DNA from: Lachnospiraceae bacterium
Lineage (GTDB): Bacteria > Bacillota > Clostridia > Lachnospirales > Lachnospiraceae
Assembly (NCBI GenBank): GCA_009774615.1
Contig: VSOC01000008.1
Span: 1-62,871 of the forward strand
DNA: 62,871 bases
Direction of reading: 5' to 3'
The notes below the pieces were generated by a model. It saw only the letters and a program-made list of their open reading frames with translations. It was not told the origin of the DNA and did not search any database. The position numbers were made by a program, and so were the translations under genes. Numbering within the stretch: position 1 is the first letter of the stretch; every line of letters begins with the position of its first letter. Shown here piece by piece: positions 49,908 through 58,634 of the stretch.

Positions 49908-52412
49908 ATGGAAAAAACAGTATACGATTTATTGGATTGGGCGGGGATTGAGGAACTGGTTTATTCAGAATCAGCCAATCCTCATGGGCTTTTAGGCCCT
50001 CATGTGACAGAGGAAGGAATACTTATCCAGGCATTGATTCCCACAGCAAAGCAGGTGAGTATAAAGCTGTCGAACGGAAAGCATTATGCGATGGAAGAGG
50101 CAGATCCGGACGGCAGTTACCAGGGAGTTTTTGTGGCGCTTATTCCCGGAAAGACGGTTCCCAAGTACACCTATGAAGTGGTCTATGATAATGACACTGT
50201 CGAGGAGTTTGTCGATCCCTATGCATTTGCACCAGCAATAACCGAGAACGATATCAAGAAGTTTGATGCGGGTATCCATTACATGATTTATGAGAAGATG
50301 GGTGCGCACATGATGACGATGCAGGGGACAAGCGGCGTATACTTTGCCGTGTGGGCACCCTGTGCCATGCGGGTAAGTGTTGTCGGCGATTTTAACCTGT
50401 GGGACGGACGCCGCCATCAGATGCGCAGGCTGGACGATTCCGGGATTTTTGAACTGTTTATTCCAGGGCTTAAGGAAGGCTGCATTTATAAGTATGAGAT
50501 AAAAAACCGCAAAGGCGAACCGATGTTAAAAGCCGATCCTTATGGCAACTACTGTGAACTGCGTCCGAATAATGCTTCTGTAGTATGGGATTTAAGCCAG
50601 TATTCCTGGACGGATCAGCAGTGGATGAAGGATCGGGCCGCGCAGGATACGAAGGATAAGCCATTAGCAATCTATGAGGTGCATCTTGGCTCCTGGATTC
50701 GGAAGAATATTCTGGTGGATGAGGACGGAACGGAGGTTACCGGTTCCGAGTTTTACAATTACCGTGAGATTGCCGTGAAGCTGGCGGATTATGTGAAGGA
50801 GATGGGCTACACCCATATCGAACTTCTCCCGGTAATGGAACATCCTCTGGATGCCTCCTGGGGTTATCAGGTTACGGGCTATTACGCGCCGACCAGCCGC
50901 TACGGAACACCGGATGATTTTATGTATTTTATGGACTATATGCACAGCCAGGGAATCGGTGTTATCTTAGACTGGGTGCCCGCACATTTCCCAAGGGATG
51001 CGCACGGCCTGGCCTGTTTTGACGGAACCTGTGTCTATGAGCATGCCGATCCGCGGCAGGGCGCACATCCGCACTGGGGCACGCTGATTTACAATTACGG
51101 ACGCCCGCAGGTGAGCAATTTCCTGATTGCCAATGCGATCTTTTGGGCAGAGGTATTCCACGCCGACGGAATCCGCATGGACGCCGTGGCCTCGATGCTG
51201 TATCTGGACTATGGAAAGAATGACGGCGAATGGGTAGCGAATATGTATGGCGGGAACGAAAATCTGGAAGCCGTAGAGTTCTTAAAGCATTTAAACACCG
51301 TATTTAAAGGGCGCAAAAACGGAGCGCTTCTGATTGCCGAGGAATCCACGGCCTGGCCGCAGATCACCGGGGCAGCCAAGGACGGCGGCCTGGGCTTTGA
51401 CTATAAGTGGAATATGGGCTGGATGAATGACTTCTTAAATTACATGAAGTGCGACCCATATTTCCGCAAGAATAATTATGGTTCCTTAACCTTCAGTATG
51501 CTCTATGCCTACAGCGAAGACTTTATTCTGGTATTCTCCCATGATGAGGTGGTGCACGGAAAGGCTTCGATGATTGGCAAGATGCCCGGGGATTCCTTGG
51601 AGAAAAAGGCACAGAACCTGCGTGCTGCCTATGGCTTTTACATGGGACATCCCGGCAAGAAGCTTCTGTTCATGGGTCAGGAATTCGGCCAGGTGCACGA
51701 GTGGAATGAAAATGACGATCTGGACTGGGATTTGTTGCAGTTCCCATTGCACAAACAGCTTCAGGATTATGTCAAGGCGTTAAATACCTTCTACCGTGAA
51801 CATCCGGCGATGTATCAGGAGGATTATTATCCGGAGGGCTTCCAGTGGATCAACTGTACCTACCACGAAGAAAGCCTTGCCATGTTCGTGCGCAAGACCA
51901 AAAAGCCGGAAGAAACCCTGCTCTTTGTCTGCAATTTTGACAATATTGAGCATGAAGCTTTCCGTGTAGGCGTGCCGTTCTACGGAAAATACAAAGAGAT
52001 TTTTGGCAGTGAAGAGGAGCGTTTCGGCGGTGCAGGCTCAGCCAATGCCCGGGCAAAAACGGCCAAGGCCATGGAGTGGGACGGAAGGGATTATTCGATA
52101 GAAATCCATATTCCGGCGATGAGCGTAACCATCTTTAGCTGTACACCGTTAGAGGAAAAGAAACCGGCAGTGAAAAAGGCGGCGGAAAAACTGGCAGAAG
52201 CAAAGACCGTGAAAAAATCTTCGGCGAAGGCAAAGGTGGTAAAGAAAGAAGCTAAGGCCGGGAGTACAGTAAAGGCAGGAAAAGAGGAGAAGAAGGCTGC
52301 ACCGGCGAAGGCAGAAAGTACAGCAAAGACAGAAGTTTCAGGAAAAGAGGAGAAGAAGGCCGCACCGGCGAAGAAGGCTGCAGGGGCAAAAGCGCCGGCG
52401 GCTAAGAAATGA
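49908..52412 (+). CDS. glgB: 1,4-alpha-glucan branching enzyme with a lysine/alanine-rich tail
   Basis: The 834-residue GH13 enzyme makes alpha-1,6 branches in glycogen. An N-terminal carbohydrate-binding module-48 region (GVYFAVWAPCAMRVSVVGDFNLWDGR) precedes the catalytic barrel: GYQVTGYYAPTSRYGTPDD, nucleophile Asp in GIRMDAVASMLY (Asp425), acid Glu in LLIAEEST and FSHDEVVHG. Normal GlgB ends near residue 745; here about 84 extra residues rich in K, A, E and S (KKAAEKLAEAK, KKSSAKAKVVKK) follow, resembling histone H1-type tails. The mscS-like gene overlaps the stop (ATGA). Confidence 0.95.
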   Translation: MEKTVYDLLDWAGIEELVYSESANPHGLLGPHVTEEGILIQALIPTAKQVSIKLSNGKHYAMEEADPDGSYQGVFVALIPGKTVPKYTYEVVYDNDTVEEFVDPYAFAPAITENDIKKFDAGIHYMIYEKMGAHMMTMQGTSGVYFAVWAPCAMRVSVVGDFNLWDGRRHQMRRLDDSGIFELFIPGLKEGCIYKYEIKNRKGEPMLKADPYGNYCELRPNNASVVWDLSQYSWTDQQWMKDRAAQDTKDKPLAIYEVHLGSWIRKNILVDEDGTEVTGSEFYNYREIAVKLADYVKEMGYTHIELLPVMEHPLDASWGYQVTGYYAPTSRYGTPDDFMYFMDYMHSQGIGVILDWVPAHFPRDAHGLACFDGTCVYEHADPRQGAHPHWGTLIYNYGRPQVSNFLIANAIFWAEVFHADGIRMDAVASMLYLDYGKNDGEWVANMYGGNENLEAVEFLKHLNTVFKGRKNGALLIAEESTAWPQITGAAKDGGLGFDYKWNMGWMNDFLNYMKCDPYFRKNNYGSLTFSMLYAYSEDFILVFSHDEVVHGKASMIGKMPGDSLEKKAQNLRAAYGFYMGHPGKKLLFMGQEFGQVHEWNENDDLDWDLLQFPLHKQLQDYVKALNTFYREHPAMYQEDYYPEGFQWINCTYHEESLAMFVRKTKKPEETLLFVCNFDNIEHEAFRVGVPFYGKYKEIFGSEEERFGGAGSANARAKTAKAMEWDGRDYSIEIHIPAMSVTIFSCTPLEEKKPAVKKAAEKLAEAKTVKKSSAKAKVVKKEAKAGSTVKAGKEEKKAAPAKAESTAKTEVSGKEEKKAAPAKKAAGAKAPAAKK

Positions 52413-53266
52413 CGGCGGTGTACCGTTCGTCTGCGGCGGTTCTCCCATCCATGAATATCAGTGAGATGATGCAGTCCCGGATTCCGGGGCTGCTGAAATT
52501 TGGAGGTCAGCTTCTCTATATTTTTTTGCTTCTTGTTATCGGTCTGCGCCTGATCCGCTGGCTGAAAGCCATGCTCTCGAAGAGTTTTGAACGGATGGAG
52601 ATGGAGCTGGGGCTTCATAAGTTTTTAATTTCCCTGGTTACGGTGTGTCTGTATACGTTTCTGGCTTTGATTATCGCGGAGAAGCTGGGTTTTAATGCGG
52701 CTTCCATTGTCGCCGTTATCGGCTCGGCCGGAGTAGCCGTGGCCCTTTCGCTTCAGGAAAGCCTTTCTAATTTTGCCGGAGGGATTGTTATTCTGGTCTG
52801 CAAACCCTTTAAGGTGGGTGATTACATCGTCACGCCGACGCTGGAGGGGACGGTGCAGGATATTGGTTTAATCTACACGCATCTTTTGACCTTTGATAAT
52901 AAGATGGCTGTTATTCCCAATGGAGGTCTGGCGAATTCATCCATAACCAATGTTACGGCAGAAGCTCAGCGAAGGCTGGATATTCCGGTAAATATCGGCT
53001 ATGAATGCGATTTATTAAAGGCGAAGAATATTGTTTTTGCTATTATTGATGTTCATCCGGCTGTATTCCACGAAGAAGGCCGGATGCCGGAGGTTTTTGT
53101 TACGGAACTGGGAGATAATGCGATAAGCCTAAGCGCCCGTGTCTGGACAAGGACAGAGGATTACTGGGCGGCGAAATTTGCACTTTTAGAACAGATAAAG
53201 CTTGCATTTGACCGGGAAGGGATCGTTATTCCTGTGCAGCAGATGGATGTTCGTATAAAGAAATAG
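52409..53266 (+). CDS. mscS: Small-conductance mechanosensitive channel (MscS family)
   Basis: The 285-residue protein has three membrane segments (about 30-50, 70-90, 98-125) and the MscS pore helix region GFNAASIVAVIGSAGVAVALSLQESLSNFAGGIVIL, then FKVGDYI and VIPNGGLANSSITN of the beta domain. It releases solutes on hypo-osmotic shock. The start overlaps glgB (ATGA); a second candidate at 52451 lacks a site. Coupling of a channel to glgB is not expected from pathway logic. Confidence 0.9.
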   Translation: MTAVYRSSAAVLPSMNISEMMQSRIPGLLKFGGQLLYIFLLLVIGLRLIRWLKAMLSKSFERMEMELGLHKFLISLVTVCLYTFLALIIAEKLGFNAASIVAVIGSAGVAVALSLQESLSNFAGGIVILVCKPFKVGDYIVTPTLEGTVQDIGLIYTHLLTFDNKMAVIPNGGLANSSITNVTAEAQRRLDIPVNIGYECDLLKAKNIVFAIIDVHPAVFHEEGRMPEVFVTELGDNAISLSARVWTRTEDYWAAKFALLEQIKLAFDREGIVIPVQQMDVRIKK

Positions 53267-53267
53267 G

Positions 53268-53318
53268 AAAAGGGGCTTTGCATCTTATGTTTTATGGATG
53301 CAGCCCCTTTTATTTTTT
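53268..53318 (+). terminator. Rho-independent terminator between convergent genes
   Basis: AAAAGGGGCT and GCATC pair with GATGC and AGCCCCTTTT; the hairpin is followed by TATTTTTTATTG. The symmetrical A/T flanks make it usable by mscS and by glgP on the other strand. Confidence 0.85.
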
Positions 53319-53347
53319 ATTGTTTTTTGGCTTTATTCTTTTGATGG

Positions 53348-55633
53348 TTACAGTTTCCAGATATCCCGGTTATATTCTTCAATCGTCCGATCCGAAGAGA
53401 AGTAACCTGCCTGGCTGATGTTTTTCAGCATTTTCTTTGCCCAGGCTTTTTTGTCCTGGTGATCGGTTAGTGCCTGGTTTTTGGTCTTTACATAGTCCTT
53501 AAAATCCGGGAAGGTCATAAACCAGTCTTTATTTAACAATTCATTATACAGCCGCACCAGATGCTCTTTTGAACCAATCTCCAGCATGGTTTCGCTGATC
53601 ATAAAGTCTACGGCTTCTTTTAATTCTTCGTCTTTTTCATAATAATCCTTTGAACAGTAGCTTGCCTCATGGTAGCGTTTAATCACTTCTTCGCTGGAGT
53701 CGCCGAAGATATAAATATTTTCGTCGCCGACCAGTTCATGGATCTCCACATTGGCTCCGTCGTCGGTTCCCAAAGTAACGGCTCCATTTAACATAAACTT
53801 CATATTTCCCGTGCCGCTTGCTTCCTTGGAAGCTAAGGAAATCTGTTCAGAGATATCGCAGGCCGGGATGAGTTTTTCCGCCAGCGTAACATTATAGTTT
53901 TCAACCATCACAACCCGCAGCCATGGGCTTACCTCAGGGTCATTTTCCGTCAGTTCCTGCAGGCAGAGGATTAAGTGGATGATATCTTTGGCAATAGTGT
54001 AGGCCGGTGCAGCCTTGGCACCGAAGATTGCCGTAACCGGTGCAGCCGGGCGTTTTCCGCGCTTGATTTCCAGATATTCGTGAATCAGGTACAGCGCGTT
54101 TAACTGCTGGCGTTTGTACTCATGAAGACGCTTAACCTGAATATCAAATACGGAATCGGCGTCCAGAACCAGACCCTGCTTTTCCTGTACATAGTCGGCA
54201 AGCGCCTGTTTATTTTCTTTTTTAATTGCCATTAACCGGTTTAAAACCTTTTCATCATCCTGGAATTCCCATAGTTTCTCCAACTGGGATGCATCCTGCC
54301 TGTAGCCGTCGCCAATCAGTTCGGTGATCAGGGCGGTCAGCTTCGGGTTGCAGTGCAGAAGCCAGCGACGGAAGGTAATGCCGTTGGTTTTGTTGGAGAA
54401 TTTCTCCGGGTAAAGATGGTAAAATGCATTTAATTCATTGTTTTTTAAAATATCGGTGTGCAGGGCGGCAACGCCGTTTACCGCAAATCCGTAGTGGATA
54501 TCGATGTGTGCCATGTGTACCCTGTCCCCGCGGTCGATAATAGCAACCTCTTCGTTCTCAAAACGGCGGCGAATCCTGTCGTCTAAGATTTCAATAATCG
54601 GGACGAGTTGCGGAACACACTGCTTTAGGTAGGAAATTGGCCATTTTTCCAGAGCTTCAGCTAAGATCGTGTGGTTGGTGTAGGCGCAGGTTTTCGACAC
54701 TACCTCAATGGCGCTGTCCATATCCATGCCCCTTTCCATAAGCAGGCGGATCAGTTCCGGGATGACCATGGTCGGGTGTGTGTCATTAATCTGGATTGCG
54801 GCATAGTCGGGAAGATCGTAGAGATTGCATCCCTTTGCCGTACATTCATCTAAAATCAGGCGGGCAGCATTGCTGACCATAAAGTACTGCTGGTAAATCC
54901 GAAGCAGGTGTCCGGCCTCGTCGCTGTCGTCCGGATAGAGGAAGAGGGTCAGGTTCTTTGGAACATTTTCCTTGTCAAAGGTGATAGAATCCCCCGAAAC
55001 CAGGTTTTCGTCAACGCTTTCCACATCGAAGAGATGCAGCTTGTTGGTGCGGTTATTGTAGCCGGTGACCTGAATATCATAGAGCCGGGAATTTAAGGTA
55101 AAGTTCTTAAAAGAAATCGGATAGCTTACCTCGGTCTTTGTCAGCCAGGAAGGATTATCCATCCAGGGATTTGGTGTTTCCTGCTGAAGATTATTGGAAA
55201 ATACCTGCTTAAAAAGCCCAAAATGATAATTTAATCCGATACCGTCGCCGTTTAAACCCAGGGTAGCGATGGAATCCAAAAAGCAGGCAGCCAGTCGTCC
55301 CAGACCGCCGTTTCCCAGGGAAGGTTCCGGTTCAATCTCTTCGATTTCACTTAATGATTTTCCGTTTTGGGCAAGAAGTTCCTTTACCTGGTCAAAAATA
55401 CCGAGGTTAATCAGGTTATTGGAAAGGAGTTTGCCGATTAAGAATTCGGCGGAAATATAGTAAAGTTTTTTCTTTCCCTCCGTGCTGACCCGTTTGGCGG
55501 CCATGTCCTGGGTTAAGCAGAGAAGTCCGCCGTAAAGTTCTTCGGCAGTGCACTGCGAAATTTCTTTTTTACATAAGGTGCGAAGCGTATTTTCTATGGT
55601 TTGTTTATCCGTCGTCTGCTGTGCTGTTGTCAT
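53348..55633 (-). CDS. glgP: Glycogen/starch/alpha-glucan phosphorylase
   Basis: The 761-residue GT35 enzyme releases glucose 1-phosphate from alpha-1,4-glucan. YYISAEFLIGKLLSNNL, EPEPSLGNGGLGRLAACFLDS, QINDTHPTMVIPELIRLLM and the PLP-binding region SLASKEASGTGNMKFMLNGAVTLGTDDGANVEI (Lys in GTGNMKF) are all intact. AAGGAGGT precedes the ATG. Its start lies next to the repeat-rich spacer and the divergent AraC gene. Confidence 0.96.
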   Translation of the reverse strand: MTTAQQTTDKQTIENTLRTLCKKEISQCTAEELYGGLLCLTQDMAAKRVSTEGKKKLYYISAEFLIGKLLSNNLINLGIFDQVKELLAQNGKSLSEIEEIEPEPSLGNGGLGRLAACFLDSIATLGLNGDGIGLNYHFGLFKQVFSNNLQQETPNPWMDNPSWLTKTEVSYPISFKNFTLNSRLYDIQVTGYNNRTNKLHLFDVESVDENLVSGDSITFDKENVPKNLTLFLYPDDSDEAGHLLRIYQQYFMVSNAARLILDECTAKGCNLYDLPDYAAIQINDTHPTMVIPELIRLLMERGMDMDSAIEVVSKTCAYTNHTILAEALEKWPISYLKQCVPQLVPIIEILDDRIRRRFENEEVAIIDRGDRVHMAHIDIHYGFAVNGVAALHTDILKNNELNAFYHLYPEKFSNKTNGITFRRWLLHCNPKLTALITELIGDGYRQDASQLEKLWEFQDDEKVLNRLMAIKKENKQALADYVQEKQGLVLDADSVFDIQVKRLHEYKRQQLNALYLIHEYLEIKRGKRPAAPVTAIFGAKAAPAYTIAKDIIHLILCLQELTENDPEVSPWLRVVMVENYNVTLAEKLIPACDISEQISLASKEASGTGNMKFMLNGAVTLGTDDGANVEIHELVGDENIYIFGDSSEEVIKRYHEASYCSKDYYEKDEELKEAVDFMISETMLEIGSKEHLVRLYNELLNKDWFMTFPDFKDYVKTKNQALTDHQDKKAWAKKMLKNISQAGYFSSDRTIEEYNRDIWKL

Positions 55634-55713
55634 GAAATCATACCTCCTTGATTAGGTTTACATGTTGATAAAGGTTCATGTGTTTTTATCGTTATGATTT
55701 ATGATGGAATGCT

Positions 55714-55741
55714 GTTACCGTACAAGTGCATGAACAGTAAC
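55714..55741 (+). repeat. Dispersed palindrome, 28-bp variant (copy 6)
   Basis: The arms GTTACCGT and ACAGTAAC (one mismatch) flank 12 bp. Its right end plus ACGATACA (to 55749) is repeated exactly 140 bp further on at 55871-55889. Confidence 0.7.
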
Positions 55742-55749
55742 ACGATACA

Positions 55750-55881
55750 GTTACTGTTCACACGTTCACAGTAACGGGCAAAAATCCATGAAAATCGTCT
55801 TTGTCGATGGGATTTTTGCTCACTGGCCCAGTTTAACATACGGTCAGCGCAGCAAGTGCGCAGACCTACGTGAACAGTAAC
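55750..55881. mobile_element. MITE-like element, 132 bp, with terminal inverted repeats and 8-bp flanking duplication
   Basis: The left end GTTACTGTTCAC (55750-55761) is the exact inverted repeat of the right end GTGAACAGTAAC (55870-55881). ACGATACA flanks both sides (55742-55749 and 55882-55889), as a target-site duplication would. The left end is itself a full copy of the 26 bp palindrome family. Inside are a second inverted repeat (GCAAAAATCC 55778-55787 with GGATTTTTGC 55810-55819) and a block shared with 14103-14122. There is no coding capacity, so movement would need a transposase in trans. The 358 bp spacer between glgP and the AraC gene is mostly this element. Confidence 0.6.
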
Positions 55882-55919
55882 ACGATACAAACATTATACA
55901 AAAAAAGAAAAAGAAAAAC

Positions 55920-55949
55920 TTGCAAAATCCTGACCGATAATAGTACAAT
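55920..55949 (+). promoter_or_regulatory. Candidate promoter of the AraC-family gene
   Basis: TTGCAA and TACAAT are 18 bp apart, about 44 bp upstream of the AraC start codon and downstream of the MITE-like element. Confidence 0.55.
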
Positions 55950-55992
55950 ACAATCATGAAATAAAGTAATACGGCAAGGAAAGGAAAAGCTT

Positions 55993-56925
55993 ATGAATAT
56001 CCTTCAATATGAAAACCGCCGTGAAGAAAAGATTCATGCGGATACGCGGTTTCCTTACAATATCTATCTTTGCAGCATCCCCAAAGATTTTCGCCTGGTT
56101 CCTCTGCACTGGCATCAGGAGATGGAACTGATTTCTATAAAAAAGGGAAACGGGATGGTCAGCTTAGAACAGTGTTCCTGCGCCGTCGATGAAGGAGATC
56201 TGGTGATAGTATTTCCCGGAAAACTCCACAGTATAAGACAGAAGCCGGGTTTTTCCATGGAATATGAAAATATTATTTTTAGGCTGGATATGCTTATGCC
56301 TGCACTGCCGGACAACTGTTCTTCGGAATTTTTAATGCCCCTGCTTTCGGAGGACGGGCCGCAGTCCTTTGTGTGGAAAAGGGGAAACGGGGAATATGAA
56401 AAACTGCAGAAGAGCATTGGCTTTTTAGATGATCTTTCGGACAGCCGCCCTTACGGTTATCCTCTGGCGATTAAGGGGATTTTTTTTCAGCTTTTGTTTT
56501 TAATTTTGGGAAATATGCAGCAGAGCCAGGAAGGAGGGAAGGATGCCCTCTTCGGAGAAAAGGGAAATGCTCTGGAAATGAAGCAAAATAAAAAGATTAA
56601 GCATGTGTTAAAGGAAATCGAAGTCCGCTACGGGGAAAATTTAACGATTCAGGAGATGGCGGGGCTCTGCGGCTACAGCCCTTCACATTTTATGCGGTTT
56701 TTCCGCCAGCACATGGGAAGCTCCTTTGTCGAATACCTGAATGATTACCGCCTGATTATGGCTTCCCACCAGCTTGCGCACGGGGAGGCGGGCATATCGG
56801 AAATCGCACAGAATACCGGCTTTGACCAGCCCTCTTATTTTAACCGGTTATTTAAGCGAAAATACGGGATGACGCCGAAACAGTACAGGAAGGAAGCTTG
56901 CGGCACCGGGGAAAGAATGGTATAA
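55993..56925 (+). CDS. AraC family transcriptional regulator
   Basis: The 310-residue protein has an N-terminal cupin-like sensor domain (LHWHQEMELISIKKG, AVDEGDLVIVFPGKLHSI) and a C-terminal AraC DNA-binding domain with two helix-turn-helix units (NLTIQEMAGLCGYSPSHFMRFFRQHMG, then GISEIAQNTGFDQPSYFNRLFKRKYGMTPKQYRK). It lies between glgP and malQ and could control them in response to a sugar; the effector is unknown. A GGAAAGGAAAAG site precedes the ATG. Confidence 0.92.
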   Translation: MNILQYENRREEKIHADTRFPYNIYLCSIPKDFRLVPLHWHQEMELISIKKGNGMVSLEQCSCAVDEGDLVIVFPGKLHSIRQKPGFSMEYENIIFRLDMLMPALPDNCSSEFLMPLLSEDGPQSFVWKRGNGEYEKLQKSIGFLDDLSDSRPYGYPLAIKGIFFQLLFLILGNMQQSQEGGKDALFGEKGNALEMKQNKKIKHVLKEIEVRYGENLTIQEMAGLCGYSPSHFMRFFRQHMGSSFVEYLNDYRLIMASHQLAHGEAGISEIAQNTGFDQPSYFNRLFKRKYGMTPKQYRKEACGTGERMV

Positions 56926-57024
56926 TGGGAAATCAGGGATGCCAGTATGTTATTTGGCGCAAATGAAGGAATGTTGGAAAGAAAATGGGAAATAAAACAG
57001 GATAAACAAAAAAAGAGAAAATAC

Positions 57025-57050
57025 ATTGCTGTGCATATGCGAACAGTAAT
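57025..57050 (+). repeat. Dispersed 26-bp palindrome, copy 8
   Basis: The arms ATTGCTGT and ACAGTAAT are perfectly complementary around 10 bp; as in copy 1 the outer pair is A-T. It lies 29 bp upstream of malQ. (The seventh copy is the left end of the element at 55750.). Confidence 0.8.
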
Positions 57051-57079
57051 GAAAATACAGGGAAAAGGAGAATATTAGG

Positions 57080-58573
57080 ATGAGAGAGTGCGGAATGCTT
57101 CTTCCGGTGTCCAGCCTTCCCTCCCGTTACGGGATCGGGGCGTTTTCCGGGGAAGCTTATGATTTTATTGATACTTTGCAGAGGGCAGGACAGAAGTACT
57201 GGCAGATCCTGCCGTTAGGGCCGACCGGCTATGGGGATTCCCCTTACCAGTCGTTTTCGGCATTTGCCGGGAATCCTTATTTTATCGATTTGGAGGTTTT
57301 CATTGAGGAAGAACTGCTGACAAAAGAAGAGTGTGACCGGGCGGATTTTGGGGACAACCGACGCTATATTTCTTACGATAAGCTTTACCAGAACCGTTTT
57401 CCCTTGCTGAAGCTGGCTTTTGAGCGCTGGATGGAAAAGAATGGAAAAAACAAAGCGAAGAAATATTTTGCTAAGAGCCTGACAGCGGAAACCAGGGAAT
57501 ACTGTCTTTACATGGCCATTAAAAACGACTATGACGGGGAACCGTGGATAAACTGGGATAAGCCCATCCGCCTTCATCAGCCGGACGCCGTAAAATCCTT
57601 TGCGCAGAAGCTGGAAAATGAAATTATGTTCTATCAGTTCCAGCAGCTAAAATTCCAGGAACAGTGGAAAAGGCTGAAAGCCTATGCCAATGCACACGAG
57701 ATTAAGATTATCGGGGATATTCCGATTTATGTGGCTTTTGACAGTGCAGATGCCTGGGCACATCCGGAACTTTTTCAGTTTGATGAAGAAAATCTCCCGG
57801 TGGCTGTAGCCGGATGCCCGCCGGATGCCTTTTCCGAAACCGGACAGCTCTGGGGAAACCCGCTGTACTGCTGGGAATATCATAAGAAGACGGATTTTGC
57901 CTGGTGGATGAAGAGGATGGAATACAGCTTTAGACTTTACGACGTGGTGCGGGTCGATCATTTCCGGGGCTTTGACGAATACTATTCGATTCCTTATGGG
58001 AATAAGGATGCCACGGAGGGAACCTGGGAGAAGGGGCCTGGTATTTCCATTTTCCGGACGATGAAGAAGTATTTTGCAACCGAGAACCTTCCGATTATTG
58101 CCGAGGATCTGGGATTTCTTACCCCCAGTGTGCTCAAGCTGGTGGAAGAAACCGGTTTTCCGGGGATGAAGGTTCTGGAATTTGCCTTTGACTGCAAGGA
58201 AGAGAGCGCCTATCTTCCGCATAACTACACGAAAAACTGTGTGGTATACACCGGAACTCACGATAACGACACGCTCCGCGGCTGGTTTGAAAAGATGCCG
58301 GAGCAGGATCGTTTTATGGCGCTGGAATACATCAACGGGCGAAACGGCGACGGTCCGTGGGTCAACTGGGACTTTATCCGACTTGCTTTAGCCAGCGTGG
58401 CAAACCTTGCCATTATTCCGGTGCAGGATTACCTGGGGCTGGGAACCGATGCCCGGATCAATGAACCTTCAACCCTGGGAAAGAACTGGAAATGGCGGAT
58501 GAAGGAGGGCGAACTGACCAATGAAATCTGCCAGAGAGCGCGGAGGATGGCAAGGCTTTACGCACGGTATTAG
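57080..58573 (+). CDS. malQ: 4-alpha-glucanotransferase
   Basis: The 497-residue GH77 enzyme disproportionates maltodextrins. MLLPVSSLPSRYGIGAFSGEAYDFID, WQILPLGPTGYGDSPYQSFSAFAGNPYFIDLE, DVVRVDHFRGFDEYYSIP (nucleophile Asp), IIAEDLGFLTPSV (acid Glu) and YTGTHDNDTLRGW are in the expected order and the length is typical. AAAAGGAG precedes the ATG. Together with glgB and glgP it makes up glycogen and maltodextrin turnover. Confidence 0.96.
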   Translation: MRECGMLLPVSSLPSRYGIGAFSGEAYDFIDTLQRAGQKYWQILPLGPTGYGDSPYQSFSAFAGNPYFIDLEVFIEEELLTKEECDRADFGDNRRYISYDKLYQNRFPLLKLAFERWMEKNGKNKAKKYFAKSLTAETREYCLYMAIKNDYDGEPWINWDKPIRLHQPDAVKSFAQKLENEIMFYQFQQLKFQEQWKRLKAYANAHEIKIIGDIPIYVAFDSADAWAHPELFQFDEENLPVAVAGCPPDAFSETGQLWGNPLYCWEYHKKTDFAWWMKRMEYSFRLYDVVRVDHFRGFDEYYSIPYGNKDATEGTWEKGPGISIFRTMKKYFATENLPIIAEDLGFLTPSVLKLVEETGFPGMKVLEFAFDCKEESAYLPHNYTKNCVVYTGTHDNDTLRGWFEKMPEQDRFMALEYINGRNGDGPWVNWDFIRLALASVANLAIIPVQDYLGLGTDARINEPSTLGKNWKWRMKEGELTNEICQRARRMARLYARY

Positions 58574-58605
58574 TTTCATGATACGGGCAGGTTGTTCAGA
58601 GAACA

Positions 58606-58634
58606 GCACGGATGAATTTTTTATTCATCCGTGC
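58606..58634. other. Perfect 12-bp inverted repeat at the convergent end of malQ and the next gene
   Basis: GCACGGATGAAT (58606-58617) and ATTCATCCGTGC (58623-58634) flank TTTTT. The right arm encodes the last codons and stop of the minus-strand gene. It may act as a shared transcript-end hairpin, but neither side has a canonical T-run. Confidence 0.65.

Noticed and set aside
58606..58634. Perfect hairpin called as a rho-independent terminator
   Set aside because: No T-run follows on either strand and one arm is coding, so it is listed only as an inverted repeat.
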